This document shows, in pieces, positions 50,301-59,551 of a DNA stretch of 64,000 bases; position 1 is the stretch's first letter, and the number at the start of each line of letters is the position of its first letter. Origin of the DNA: Lewinellaceae bacterium (GTDB lineage: Bacteria; Bacteroidota; Bacteroidia; Chitinophagales; Saprospiraceae); the NCBI GenBank assembly GCA_020636355.1, contig JACJYB010000002.1, positions 682,001 to 746,000 on the forward strand. The letters are read 5' to 3'. The notes beneath the pieces were generated by a model, which was given only the letters and a program-made list of their open reading frames with translations, made no database searches and was not told the DNA's origin. The position numbers and the translations under genes are program-made.

Positions 50301-50723
50301 AGCAAGACGTGCATCGTGGACAAACTGCATTTCCTGTAACAAATACTTTTTGACGGGAAGCGCCTGGATGGCATCCCACTGATTAACCAATGCATTGATC
50401 AACAAGGAACGCTCCACCTCATGGTCAGCTTGACCTGTATATCTAAAGAGGGAGGTTATTGCATAGTCCAATGGCGTGGTTACCAATTTGGCCTTCACCA
50501 AATGATTGCTGATTAATGCATTCACATTGGCTGATCCACCATTGAAAAACTCACTGAGCATCCCATCCAACTGGTGCTTATTCCCGGCTGGGAGCCGGTC
50601 CAACCAGCGGGATACCCGGTAGTCTGCGGGCCAATGCTCCTGTGCCTGACTCCATAAAGGATGTAGTACCAGGAACATGAGGTGCATACACACCCCGCAA
50701 TATATTTTGCAGCGTCTTTTCAT
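47391..50723 (-). CDS. HEAT-repeat protein with two DUF1080 domains (3-keto-glycoside hydrolase family)
   Basis: 1110 residues from the ATG at 50723, which overlaps the upstream stop as TAATG; an in-frame ATG 18 bases earlier is possible. After a signal segment (CGVCMHLMFLVLHPLWSQAQ) come about 650 residues of helical HEAT-type repeats. Two DUF1080 domains follow (about 715-915 and 930-1110), each opening LFNGxxLxxW and holding GIYLRGYPQVQIWD or GIGIHTP. DUF1080 members have been shown to cleave 3-keto-glycosides made by Gfo/Idh dehydrogenases in Bacteroides. The Gfo/Idh gene directly upstream fits that pathway. Which domain is catalytic is not clear. Confidence 0.87.
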   Translation of the reverse strand: MKRRCKIYCGVCMHLMFLVLHPLWSQAQEHWPADYRVSRWLDRLPAGNKHQLDGMLSEFFNGGSANVNALISNHLVKAKLVTTPLDYAITSLFRYTGQADHEVERSLLINALVNQWDAIQALPVKKYLLQEMQFVHDARLAPLIAQSLGNQELRQDAILAMVGYPDRKLNKLIKKGLKAGDPDIWIWASSHAQEQFHPLLWKKYQKAEGEQKELFLKTLALQGNPKDSLEMSKLSAVYPGMVLHYLERVDAHFFPVSTANALIGAGDATGEIKCEAMHELFLARPLYAFNKYGQWVLEGPCGATIEGDLTRSAMKSLDDAIQHKFISDSSDSKKQRGWIRILAGRGGFSNARFLKSLTGKEDPDVRIDALLAWSRVAGAESMPYLTDWFFHTRDSLRQEVAWPLIREYTDGGNMKSLADRIAFLTPHFRIKLLDLISDRQAGACFSQVYYQTQQNDTAVARQAWRTLAVIAEPQHDALMHALIREAPDNIQSEVAASLLNTLHSTEEKENNWKWIKENLDANVVIALLIQHSEEAYAQKVIDHLEQNPALTTRPLVKMLLEQREEEALRVLLWIAVHHETMRTMVMDEAVPQVRRIISGAESQRLWLVDWLEASHSQHERDVVFQQLGNLPGWSTFKTLTDYFTEDNLKSLAYIRAVAGVCLPAQDHEGLSGQLVKQTLQQLLPEAEQMDHQESSAIETYLNEMPQGDAFQELFNGIDLTGWQGWFADPYTLKKLSVAEKKIRQEEADQKMQQHWKAKDGMIVFSGEGANLVTKKWYKDFELHVDWKITKDGDSGIYLRGYPQVQIWDTSRVDVGAQVGSGGLYNNQRGFSTPLTVADRPVGSWNHFFVRMLGDRVTVYLNDVMVVNDVQLENYWDRNLPVLSEGPIELQAHGTDLAFRDLLIREIDPVSYTLTQEEIDHGYQALFNGMNLDNWIGNTTDYQVRDGVIDVDPSRGGEGNLYTVDTFSNFSLRFEFQLTPGANNGIGIHTPLTGDAAYVGKEIQVLDNTDTIYDKLQPYQYHGSVYGVIPARQGYLKVIGQWNEEEIRVDGDHVQVTLNGEVITEGNLKEWTEHGTMDHKEHPGLQRHSGHIGFLGHGSPLKFKNVRILRL

Positions 50724-51982
50724 TACAATTCCATTTTCCATTTTCCGCGCATCGGTTGATCCAGTAATGCATTTGCTCCCGGGTCGTCAATAAATCGCTG
50801 ATCCGATGAATCAAAAGTGAGATCCCGTCCCAGGCGCAATGCAATTTTACCCAGGTTCACTAACGTACAGGACCGGTGCCCATTCATTTCATTCAGTGCA
50901 AACTTCCGTCTGGATCGCACTGCATCGGAAAATTTAGTGATCACCGGCGGTGGGTCCGGTAAATACGCCAACAATTTATCAACTTCCAGATTATCCGCTT
51001 TCAGGCCCGGATACAGTTTCCCGCCGGGTCCTTCCAGAAAAGGTGCACGGATGTCGTCATTTGCGCCATCCAGAACGATCTGGCAGCCATCAGCATACGT
51101 AAAAGTTATTCTCCGCCAGGTACCTACCGCATCGTAATGTTGCTGAGGAGCATCGATTTCAATGGTAACCGGACTTTCATCATCTTTTTTCAACAGAAAC
51201 TGAACCGGATCAAGATAATGCTGTCCCATGTCTCCAAGGCCTCCACCGTCATAATCCCAATATCCGCGGAATGATCCATGCACCCGGTGCGGATGATAGG
51301 GTTTGTAGGATGCTGGACCCAACCAGAAGTCGTAATCCAGCTCGGCGGGCACTGGCTCAGGAACCAGGTTGGTTTTACCTTGCCAGTAAAACTTCCAGTT
51401 GAACCCGGTCGCGGCATTCAACGTGACTTTAAGCGGCCATCCAAAAACACCGCTATCCACTAATTTTTTAATGGGAGCAACCGGCACCCCCATACCATAA
51501 AAGTTCGATTCAAACCGGAACCAGGTGTTTAGCCGGAACATCCTTCCATATTCCTGAATCGCCCGGATTACCGCCTGACCTTCACCGATGGTACGCGTCA
51601 TCGGTTTTTCACACCAGACGTCCTTTCCAGCCCTGGCTGCAGCAATGGAGATCAATCCATGCCAGTGCGGAGGGGTAGCGATATGTACGACATCTACCTC
51701 CGGCAACGCCAACAACTCTCTGAAATCGTGAAATGTTTTCACCTGTGGACCAGCTATCTCACTAGCTTTAGCCAGGTGATTGGCATCTACATCACATATT
51801 GCAACCAAGCGGCCTTCGTACTGGATATGTCCGGTGCCCATTCCGCCAACGCCAATGATGGCCTTTGTCAACTGATCACTGGGAGCTACCCACCCTTTAC
51901 CTAAGACATGACGTGGAACGATGGTGAATAATCCTGCACCCAAACCGGTCGTTTTCAGAAAATTTCTGCGCTTCATGGTCAA
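50723..51982 (-). CDS. Tat-exported Gfo/Idh/MocA oxidoreductase
   Basis: 419 residues. The N-terminus TMKRRNFLKTTGLGAGLFTIV is a twin-arginine signal, so the enzyme is exported folded with its NAD(P) cofactor. The Rossmann part has IIGVGGMGTGHIQY, VAICDVDANHL, DVVHIATPPHWHG and the catalytic lysine region KDVWCEKPMTRT. The C-terminal domain holds GGGLGDMGQHYLDPVQF. Exported Gfo/Idh enzymes of Bacteroidota oxidise sugars, often at C3, in partnership with DUF1080 hydrolases (established for some). Here the DUF1080 gene is coupled downstream and GH31 upstream. Confidence 0.92.
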   Translation of the reverse strand: MTMKRRNFLKTTGLGAGLFTIVPRHVLGKGWVAPSDQLTKAIIGVGGMGTGHIQYEGRLVAICDVDANHLAKASEIAGPQVKTFHDFRELLALPEVDVVHIATPPHWHGLISIAAARAGKDVWCEKPMTRTIGEGQAVIRAIQEYGRMFRLNTWFRFESNFYGMGVPVAPIKKLVDSGVFGWPLKVTLNAATGFNWKFYWQGKTNLVPEPVPAELDYDFWLGPASYKPYHPHRVHGSFRGYWDYDGGGLGDMGQHYLDPVQFLLKKDDESPVTIEIDAPQQHYDAVGTWRRITFTYADGCQIVLDGANDDIRAPFLEGPGGKLYPGLKADNLEVDKLLAYLPDPPPVITKFSDAVRSRRKFALNEMNGHRSCTLVNLGKIALRLGRDLTFDSSDQRFIDDPGANALLDQPMRGKWKMEL

Positions 51983-54828
51983 TAGGATTTAGGTTTTTCA
52001 AAGGTGATCGTCTTGCCGCGATACTTTTTTGCTTTGCCTTTAGGCACCTGCATAAATCCACTCGCGTGGCGTGGCGTAACCCATACAACTTTAAGAAATC
52101 GATCCGCTAAATCGCCCGAAAACCCTCCAACTTTATCACCTACCTTCAAGATTCCGGACGCCTCATCATAATCCATTGGAATAATGGAATACGCACCTCC
52201 TTCATAAGCGTAAGAATTACCATCATCAGCGTACAAATTGAAGTGGGCATTCTGACCGGTGTATACATGGATATACAGCGTATCCTGAGGTCGCTGCGCG
52301 GTGTATTCCATAGCCGGCCCGGCCGGGATAATGGAACCGCTTCGCACCAGTATTGGCATATGATCCAACGGGGCTTCCATCATTTGATATTGACCGCCTG
52401 CATGGAATTCTCCGGTGTAAAAGTCAAACCAGTTCGCGCCCGCGGGCAAATAAACATTCCGTTTGCGGGCTTTATAATCGGTCACCGGGTTAACCAGTAT
52501 ACTGGGACCGAATAGGTATTGGTCGCCAATATCCCTGACATTCGGGTCACTGCCAAAATCCATGATCAATCCGCGCATTATCGTATAATCCTCCAGGTAC
52601 ACACGGGCACCGACCGAATAGATATAAGGCATCAGCCGGTAACGCAACTTTGCATAACCCAACATGACCTGATAAGCCGGGTGATCCTCCGGCGCCAGGT
52701 TATAAATTTCCCGGAAGGGATATTGGCCATGCGAGCGAAACAACGGACAAAAGGCACCGAACTGATACCAGCGTGCATTCATTTCTCTCCATTCCTCCAG
52801 CTCCTCGCCTTGTGCATGTTCGTTCCTGCGTTCTACAGCAAAGCCACCGATATCCATGGTCCAATATGGGATGCCGGATAATGAAAAATTAATGCCGGCT
52901 GGAATCTGATCTTTAAAATCATGCCAGCGAGAGGCAATATCGCCACTCCAGGTCGCAGCTGCATAGCGTTGCTGTCCTGCAAATGCCGAACGGGTAAGAA
53001 TAAATACCCGTTGTCCAGGGCTATCCCTGCGCTGACCTTCATAGATCCCTCGGGCATTCATGATTGGGTACGCATTAAAATAAGCACCGCCAGGACCAAG
53101 GGCCGTGGGCGACATCAATCGTTTTCTTTCTTCCATGGTAGCATTGCTGTGGATATCCGGCTCTGTCGCATCCAGCCACCAGGCATCAACACCCTTCTCA
53201 AACAATTTTGTCCGTAACAATTTCCAGAATCCTTCCCTGGCCTCGGCATTGAAAGCATCGTAAAATGTCGAAGTATAACCCTGGGCTATCCAGTCCCGGG
53301 TCTGTTTGGCAATATTGCGGGGATACAACCAATGCTTTTTATTAAATGCATCGTAAGCCGGAATGCCTTCGTAAAATTTAGGCCATACGGAAATCATAAA
53401 ATGAGCGTGGTAAATCGAATGCAGACTATCGATCATCCCGTCCGGATCCGGAAAACGGCTTGCATCAAATTCCTGACTACCCCATTCATCCTGTTTCCAG
53501 TAGGACCAGTCCTGAACGATATTGTCGAGCGGTATTTTGCGGCTGCGGAAGGTCCGAACGGTATTCATCAGTTCCGTCTGGGTCTTATACCTTTCGCGGC
53601 TTTGCCAAAATCCATACGCCCAGAGGGGCATGATGGGTGCCTTGCCGCTGATCTTCCGGTACTGGTGGATAATCTGGTCCGGGTTCGAACCCGCGATAAA
53701 ATAATAGGATAAGATAGAACCTGCCTCCGAAGCGATGCTAAAGGTATGTGGATCCGGGGCAGGAGGTAGCCAGCGCATCGTCAGGTAAGATTCACCACCG
53801 TCCGGGTCCCACTCAATACGCACCGGAGTAGGCTTGCCAGCTTTCAAATCAACCTTGAGTATTAAAGTAGCCGGATTCCAGGCTTGACGCCACCGGTCCA
53901 CCAATAGCTTCCCATCGATCCATAACTTGACATAGCCGGCATACTTAAATTGAAACAGATGTGTGCCGGTATGGGGTGACGCCAACGATCCTTCCCAGGT
54001 GACTTTGCTTTGTCCCATGGGGGCTTCCGCCGGAAAATTGCGCATGTCGGGCAGGAAATCGTATTGGATGTCCGATTCCGGTTTTACCACAAATGTTGCA
54101 TTCGTGTTTTTATTGGCATAGGTGGCAGTCAACCAACCTTGCTGTCCATTTTTATCAAACAATTTTAGGGAAGTGAGGGATTGAAAGTCCCGGACATCAA
54201 GAAACCGCGTGGTCGAATAGTTGTCCCACAAGATCCCGTAGCTCCGGCTAGAGATCAGGAAAGGGACCGCTACTTCGGTATTATTCTGGGCCAATTCAAC
54301 CTGCGTTCCGGCATAATTGGTCCATCCAGCCTGGTGCTGTCCCAGACCGTAAAATGCTTCACCTTCAGACTGATGGAAGTTTTGTTGGATGGCTTGAAAT
54401 GGCTCCCCTTCGATGTCTATCGGCTGAAAAGTACGGGAGTCTCCATCCGTATCGCGTAACAATTCGTGACCTCTGGAGTCCAGAAAACGCAACCGGGCGG
54501 TTTGATGATTGTATTCCACCCATAGTGAGTCGGTTTTGAGCAGGATCTTTCCGTCAGAATCTTCAAGGTTCCATTGCACCTGTTCTTCTACTCCAGGCAA
54601 AACGACAAGGTCCCGATGGGCATCGACAGAAGTTCCCGCTTTTCCAGCTGTGACCCGGATAATCTGGCTGTTAACCACCTGTAATTGCAGCCAGTCAGGG
54701 CCCTGTTCGGATGCGGCCGGATAGGTAATACGAATTCCACGGTCTATTCTCTCCACGTGGTCCTGAGCAGCAACCACATTTCCCCAAAGGGCAACGCAAA
54801 GGAGTAAACTCCACTTAAATCCTTTCAT
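51979..54828 (-). CDS. GH31 alpha-glycosidase with PA14 domain, probable alpha-xylosidase
   Basis: 949 residues with signal peptide (WSLLLCVALWGNVVAAQ). A GH31 N-terminal beta domain is interrupted by a PA14 domain (about 235-380: HTGTHLFQFKYAGYVKLWIDGKLLVDRWR). The catalytic barrel shows the nucleophile in WWLDATEPDIHSN and the acid/base in TWSGDIASRWHDF, with IPYWTMDIGGF. PA14 inserted in GH31 is known from xyloglucan alpha-xylosidases such as Cellvibrio Xyl31A, so that activity is the best guess; alpha-glucosidase is the alternative. It overlaps the Gfo/Idh start by four bases and heads the operon. Confidence 0.9.
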   Translation of the reverse strand: MKGFKWSLLLCVALWGNVVAAQDHVERIDRGIRITYPAASEQGPDWLQLQVVNSQIIRVTAGKAGTSVDAHRDLVVLPGVEEQVQWNLEDSDGKILLKTDSLWVEYNHQTARLRFLDSRGHELLRDTDGDSRTFQPIDIEGEPFQAIQQNFHQSEGEAFYGLGQHQAGWTNYAGTQVELAQNNTEVAVPFLISSRSYGILWDNYSTTRFLDVRDFQSLTSLKLFDKNGQQGWLTATYANKNTNATFVVKPESDIQYDFLPDMRNFPAEAPMGQSKVTWEGSLASPHTGTHLFQFKYAGYVKLWIDGKLLVDRWRQAWNPATLILKVDLKAGKPTPVRIEWDPDGGESYLTMRWLPPAPDPHTFSIASEAGSILSYYFIAGSNPDQIIHQYRKISGKAPIMPLWAYGFWQSRERYKTQTELMNTVRTFRSRKIPLDNIVQDWSYWKQDEWGSQEFDASRFPDPDGMIDSLHSIYHAHFMISVWPKFYEGIPAYDAFNKKHWLYPRNIAKQTRDWIAQGYTSTFYDAFNAEAREGFWKLLRTKLFEKGVDAWWLDATEPDIHSNATMEERKRLMSPTALGPGGAYFNAYPIMNARGIYEGQRRDSPGQRVFILTRSAFAGQQRYAAATWSGDIASRWHDFKDQIPAGINFSLSGIPYWTMDIGGFAVERRNEHAQGEELEEWREMNARWYQFGAFCPLFRSHGQYPFREIYNLAPEDHPAYQVMLGYAKLRYRLMPYIYSVGARVYLEDYTIMRGLIMDFGSDPNVRDIGDQYLFGPSILVNPVTDYKARKRNVYLPAGANWFDFYTGEFHAGGQYQMMEAPLDHMPILVRSGSIIPAGPAMEYTAQRPQDTLYIHVYTGQNAHFNLYADDGNSYAYEGGAYSIIPMDYDEASGILKVGDKVGGFSGDLADRFLKVVWVTPRHASGFMQVPKGKAKKYRGKTITFEKPKSY

Positions 54829-54954
54829 CCCGAAACCAATTATTTTCTTTCTAAAATTTCGGAAATCAAGGTATTAAAATTCAGGGACAACCTATACCTC
54901 CTTTAAGCAGGGAATACCCAGACCAACTCGCAGTACCTTTAAATTAGAAGAGCA

Positions 54955-57435
54955 CTATTCTCCCGCCAATACTTCAGCAGGATTTGCATTCGCCGCTCTC
55001 CAGGCATGAAAGAAAACGGTAAGGGCTCCAAGGAGCATTACAATAATTCCTGCCACCAGAAAATACCAGATATGTAACGGTATCCGCAGTGAAAATCCCT
55101 GCAGCCACTTGTGCATCAGCCATCCAATGACTGGCCAGGCCAATATATTTGCTACCAAAATGATTTTGGCAAAATCCGCCGTCAATAGAAGGATCAATTG
55201 TCCAACGTCAGCGCCCAGCACTTTACGGACACTGATTTCCTTCACACGCTGCTGAGCCATAAATGCTGATAAGCCAAATAATCCAAGGCACGCCACCAGG
55301 ATAGCCAAAAACGCAAAAATGAAGGACAGCTTCTGAAATCTCAGCTCATTTTGGTATTGCGCATTGAAATAATCATCGAGAAAAAAATACTGAAATGGAC
55401 TCCCGGGGAACCGGCTACTCCATTCGGACTCAATAAATGCAATGGTTTGCTGGAGGTTTCCAGCCTGCACACGCATGAGGTAATATTCTGCGTAATCGTC
55501 CAACAGGAAGAGCGTTGGCTGAACGTCACTGCGTAACGACTCCTGGTGATAGTCATTGACCACCCCTACAATGATTCTGCTTGCGCCAAGATCATCCGAA
55601 GTTATGGTCTGTCCAATGGCATCATCCGGATTTTGATAGCCCAGCAATTGACTGGCTAATTGAGTAATGATGCACGCCGTATCCGCATCCGTGGCAATGT
55701 CCTCCGAAAAATTCCGACCTGCTAACAACTGCATATCAAAACCTTCGATGAAATGCGCATCGATCAAATTGTAATTGAAGGCATGTGCTTGCTCCGGTTG
55801 ATCCTGAAACCTGCGGACATTAACTTTCCACCGCATCTTTCTTCCTGGTATAACCAGCGTACTCATCACATCGGAGATCGCATTATTACGGGCCACTTCC
55901 GTCTTGAAGTTTTTAATGTTACGTGTCCTGGTCTCCGGATTTTCGGACACCCCCGGTTGTTCGATCACAACGATTTGACTGCCATTAAATCCCAGATCCT
56001 GATTCAGCATAAATTTCATCTGCCCGTACACGATCATGGTACCAACGATCAATGCAATACATACTGCAAACTGAAATAGCACCAGCCCCTTTCGTAGCGA
56101 ATTACCTTTTTGGCCGGACTCCATTGATTTACCCAGAATGCGGATGGGCTTAAACCGGGAGAGAACAAATGCCGGGTATAAGCCAGATAAAAGCGTCCCC
56201 CCAAATAGTAGTCCCAAAATCAGCCAAACAAAATAACCCTGGTGCCACAGTGCATATCCGCCAAATTGCTCATCGGGCAAATTTGTAACCAGCCGGCTGA
56301 ATGATTTAAAAAACAAAGCATAAAACCCAGTGGCAAGAACCAGTGCAAAGGCATTAATCAACAAAGATTCGGTTAAAAACTGGATCCATAATTGTCGCTG
56401 GTTTGCCCCTAATACTTTTCGAACGCCTACTTCATTTGCCCTTTCAACAGATCTTGCCGTAGATATATTGATGTAGTTGATGTAAGCAATCACCAAAACA
56501 AACAAGGCGATCAGCCCAAGAAATGAGACGGTCCGACCGTTGCCATTGAGTTCAGGTTCGTTGTTTAGCGACGAGGTCAGGTGGATGGACGTTACCGGCT
56601 GTACAAGCAGATGTTCTTCCCGGTTCTGCGCCAGCAAATCAGGAATGGATCTGTTGACTAACGCAGGCAGCTTAGCTGCCATGGCTCTGGCATCGGCACC
56701 TTCCCGGAGCTTGATATAAGTGTACATATCCTTTCGCCCCCAGCTTTCATCAAACCGGGCTCTTGCTCTTGCCGATCCCTGGTAACGGCTGAATAGCGTG
56801 CTGTAAGAAACCAGAACATCAAATTTCAAATGAGAATTCGCCGGAACATCCTGGACGACTCCGGTCACTTCATAAAGCTCATTATTGAAATCGTCATCCT
56901 GCATCCGCACATATTTGCCAATTGGGTTGTCGCTCCCAAAGTACTTCTGTGCCGTACTTTCCGAAAGGACCGTTTTAAAAGGTTCCCGGAGCGCTGATGA
57001 GGCATCACCCGCTTCCATGGCATATCCAAACAGATCCAAAAACGATTCGCTGGCATATAAAAAGCGCTTTTGCTTAAAAGCAATTTTGTTCTGACCATCC
57101 TCGTAGGTTACGACAATGTTATTCTTGGCACCGAGGTTGTATAAGCGGGTATATGCCTCCACTTCAGGAAATTCTTTCAACATGGCCGGACCAAGTGCCG
57201 GATAATTTTCCGCACTGGCCTGCACCAATTCCCCATTTTGGTATTGTTCCAAACCAATTCGGTAAATGCGGTCTTTGTCCGGATAATACTGATCGTAACT
57301 GGTCTCAAACCGAACGTATTGGGTGATGAGGAGAAAAACCGTAATGCCCAGCGTCAGGCCAAAAATATTGAGTAATGCGGTGCCTTTTCTTCGCCGGAGA
57401 TTGCGTATTGCCGCAATCAGATCTCTTTTAGTCAT
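54955..57435 (-). CDS. FtsX/MacB-type ABC transporter permease
   Basis: 826 residues in two copies of the MacB periplasmic-core plus FtsX membrane unit. Residues about 1-45 hold the first helix (RRKGTALLNIFGLTLGITVFLLIT), then a periplasmic core (FETSYDQYYPDKDRIYRIG). Three helices (SFLGLIALFVLVIAYINYINISTARSVERANEVGVRKVLG) and a second half end LFGLSAFMAQQRVKEISVRKVLG and two more helices. No ATPase is encoded beside it, as is usual for this Bacteroidota subgroup. The substrate is unknown; antimicrobial-peptide or lipid stress is common. It follows the LytTR regulator gene by 167 bases. Confidence 0.9.
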   Translation of the reverse strand: MTKRDLIAAIRNLRRRKGTALLNIFGLTLGITVFLLITQYVRFETSYDQYYPDKDRIYRIGLEQYQNGELVQASAENYPALGPAMLKEFPEVEAYTRLYNLGAKNNIVVTYEDGQNKIAFKQKRFLYASESFLDLFGYAMEAGDASSALREPFKTVLSESTAQKYFGSDNPIGKYVRMQDDDFNNELYEVTGVVQDVPANSHLKFDVLVSYSTLFSRYQGSARARARFDESWGRKDMYTYIKLREGADARAMAAKLPALVNRSIPDLLAQNREEHLLVQPVTSIHLTSSLNNEPELNGNGRTVSFLGLIALFVLVIAYINYINISTARSVERANEVGVRKVLGANQRQLWIQFLTESLLINAFALVLATGFYALFFKSFSRLVTNLPDEQFGGYALWHQGYFVWLILGLLFGGTLLSGLYPAFVLSRFKPIRILGKSMESGQKGNSLRKGLVLFQFAVCIALIVGTMIVYGQMKFMLNQDLGFNGSQIVVIEQPGVSENPETRTRNIKNFKTEVARNNAISDVMSTLVIPGRKMRWKVNVRRFQDQPEQAHAFNYNLIDAHFIEGFDMQLLAGRNFSEDIATDADTACIITQLASQLLGYQNPDDAIGQTITSDDLGASRIIVGVVNDYHQESLRSDVQPTLFLLDDYAEYYLMRVQAGNLQQTIAFIESEWSSRFPGSPFQYFFLDDYFNAQYQNELRFQKLSFIFAFLAILVACLGLFGLSAFMAQQRVKEISVRKVLGADVGQLILLLTADFAKIILVANILAWPVIGWLMHKWLQGFSLRIPLHIWYFLVAGIIVMLLGALTVFFHAWRAANANPAEVLAGE

Positions 57436-57496
57436 GAAGTATTGATTTAGTCAGGAATGAATGACACAAATCCCCTATTGGGATTGCCTCTTGAAT

Positions 57497-57524
57497 GCTT
57501 TATAAGTTATTAAAATAATAAAGC
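57497..57524. promoter_or_regulatory. AT-rich 28-bp inverted repeat ahead of the permease gene
   Basis: GCTTTAT (57497-57503) pairs with ATAAAGC (57518-57524), and an inner TTATT/AATAA dyad lies between. A second hairpin, AATCCC/GGGATT, is at 57469-57485. Both lie between the regulator stop and the permease start, so they may be a regulator site or leader structure. Confidence 0.35.
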
Positions 57525-57602
57525 TTTACCAAGATCCAATGGATCATTAAAAGAACCTTGTATTCATTGGAACATCAATACATGGATGACTTAACTTATG
57601 AT

Positions 57603-58358
57603 TTAGTTGTCCAACCAGGCTTTAAATTTACCGGCAAGCTCCTGACTGACCGAGACATCGTCACCAGGGTCCGGGAACAGATCTATCAATAATTTACCGC
57701 GTCCCCAGGCCTTTACCCTGGAAATGGCCTTCCTGTGGACCAGGTATTTTCGGTTCAGCCGGTAAAAATGTTCCGGGTCAAACTCGTTTTCCAAATCACT
57801 TAAGGACTGATCCATTAAATACTTTCTCCCGTCATTGGTTATCAGGCAAACCATTTTTTGTTCCGCAAAAAAATAGGCGATTTCCTCAACGGTGAGAGAA
57901 ACGTATTCATTTCCTAACTTGGTCAGGATTCTTTTTCTATATCTTTCCTCAACGGGCTTCTGATATTGGGCAATAAATCGTTCTAATGATCCGATAAAAT
58001 GATTTTGCAAGCGATGATATTTTTCAAACGCCCGGATTAATTCTTCTTTTTTTACTGGCTTTAACAAATAATCCAGCCCATAATGCTTCAGCGCCTGTTG
58101 CCAATAGTCGTCATAAGCCGTCGTAAAAATAATGGGACAGGGTATTTGTATCTGATCAAATATCTGAAATGATAAACCGTCGGTGAGTTCAATATCCATA
58201 AACAGAAGCTGTGGCGGTTCCTCTTCCAGAAAATGCGAAATTGAAACCTGAACGGAATGAAGTATGAACCGTATGTCGATGCCCGGTTCAATTTCCTTCA
58301 GCATCCTGACCAGACGGGCTGCTGCTGGCTTTTCATCTTCAATGACCCAAATTTGCAT
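57603..58358 (-). CDS. LytTR response regulator
   Basis: 251 residues: receiver domain (IWVIEDEKPAAARLVRML, phosphoacceptor D55 in LLFMDIELTDGLSF, FTTAYDDYWQQALKHYGLDYLLKPV) and LytTR DNA-binding domain (ILTKLGNEYVSLTVEEIAYF, FYRLNRKYLVHRKAI). Pairs with the LytS-type kinase upstream, which ends three bases before its start. The FtsX permease downstream is the likely target (inference). Confidence 0.93.
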   Translation of the reverse strand: MQIWVIEDEKPAAARLVRMLKEIEPGIDIRFILHSVQVSISHFLEEEPPQLLFMDIELTDGLSFQIFDQIQIPCPIIFTTAYDDYWQQALKHYGLDYLLKPVKKEELIRAFEKYHRLQNHFIGSLERFIAQYQKPVEERYRKRILTKLGNEYVSLTVEEIAYFFAEQKMVCLITNDGRKYLMDQSLSDLENEFDPEHFYRLNRKYLVHRKAISRVKAWGRGKLLIDLFPDPGDDVSVSQELAGKFKAWLDN

Positions 58359-58361
58359 TTA

Positions 58362-59438
58362 TTACCATTTTATCAGAGGTAAAGACACCCAAAATAAATC
58401 TTTTGAAACGAACCAGTGAATGGGTTTACCCACTGTAATCCGGTAACGCTCATCGAGATTTTGCAAGCCTATCCTGGAGGAATTTCGAACAAACTGCTTT
58501 GGGCGGTATTGATTGGTAATTTGCAGCTCTTCCTTATTAAAATTTATCGCAATCCGCAGAGGCTTTTCATCCGAAAAATCATTATGCTTCACAGCATTTT
58601 CTATCAGTAACTGAATGGAGATCGGAGGCAACAAATAATCTGCCGGATCGTATTGGGGAAAATCAATATCCAATTGGATGGCTTGTTCGTAACGGATAGT
58701 CAATAATTCAAAATAATTCCGCACAAATTGGATTTCTTCGTCCAGTGGAATAAGTTCCCGTTGTTTATTTTGCAATAGGTATCGGTATACTTCAGCCAGA
58801 TGATCGTTGAACTCCTTTGCTTTGCCCGGATTATGCTCGATAAAATGGGATAATGTATTCAGGGAATTAAACATAAAATGCGGATCAATTTGGCTCTTCA
58901 ATGCTTCCAGCTCCGCTTTAGCCCGGACTTTCTCTTCATTAGCCCGAGCCAGTTTTTCTGATTCAGCTTCCTTAACAAGGAATACCGTTTCGTAGACATG
59001 CACAACAAAAAGAACACAGACCAGTATTGCAAGCGCATTAACTTTAATCATCTCCCAATCTACCGGTTGCCGGAAGACGAGATACCAGGATACCAGCAAC
59101 AGGATGCTCACCGGCAGCGTATAAAATGGAACGACCAGTAATAGTGCCAGAATTTTGCGCATGGGCTTCTCAAACCAGTCAAAATAGCTGCGAAGCGTAA
59201 AAAGCAATAAACGGTTGCCTTCGTAGACAATTAAGGCAATACCTATCGTGAAAAGATAACTCAGCTTGACTTGCCACAAATTAAATGCAGCATAAGGAAC
59301 CATACCGGAAAGGAGAGGTATGGCAATGCCAAAGAAGGGAATCAAAACCAATCGAAATGCAATATCATTGACTGCAAAGGTTTTGACTCCAGCCTGCTTC
59401 GTCGGCAAAATATCCCGTTTTATTCGGCTGATGTTCAA
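58362..59438 (-). CDS. LytS-type sensor histidine kinase
   Basis: 358 residues. Four hydrophobic helices in the first 150 residues (for example IAFRLVLIPFFGIAIPLLSGMV, LSYLFTIGIALIVYEG, ILALLLVVPFYTLPVSILLLVSWYLVF, VNALAILVCVLFVVHVYETVF) are followed by a His_kinase domain with phosphoacceptor in QIDPHFMFNSLNTLSHFI and the N-box IENAVKHNDFS. No separate sensor domain is present, so it probably senses membrane state through its helices. First gene of the kinase-regulator-permease set. Confidence 0.92.
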   Translation of the reverse strand: MNISRIKRDILPTKQAGVKTFAVNDIAFRLVLIPFFGIAIPLLSGMVPYAAFNLWQVKLSYLFTIGIALIVYEGNRLLLFTLRSYFDWFEKPMRKILALLLVVPFYTLPVSILLLVSWYLVFRQPVDWEMIKVNALAILVCVLFVVHVYETVFLVKEAESEKLARANEEKVRAKAELEALKSQIDPHFMFNSLNTLSHFIEHNPGKAKEFNDHLAEVYRYLLQNKQRELIPLDEEIQFVRNYFELLTIRYEQAIQLDIDFPQYDPADYLLPPISIQLLIENAVKHNDFSDEKPLRIAINFNKEELQITNQYRPKQFVRNSSRIGLQNLDERYRITVGKPIHWFVSKDLFWVSLPLIKW

Positions 59439-59551
59439 TTTCGTACCATCTTAATTTGAAGCAGAAAAATACCTAAATAACTTCATTTCAGATCTTACTC
59501 CCTTCCTTTCATGCAAACGAAATCAAATTGATCATTTAAATATTTAGCATT

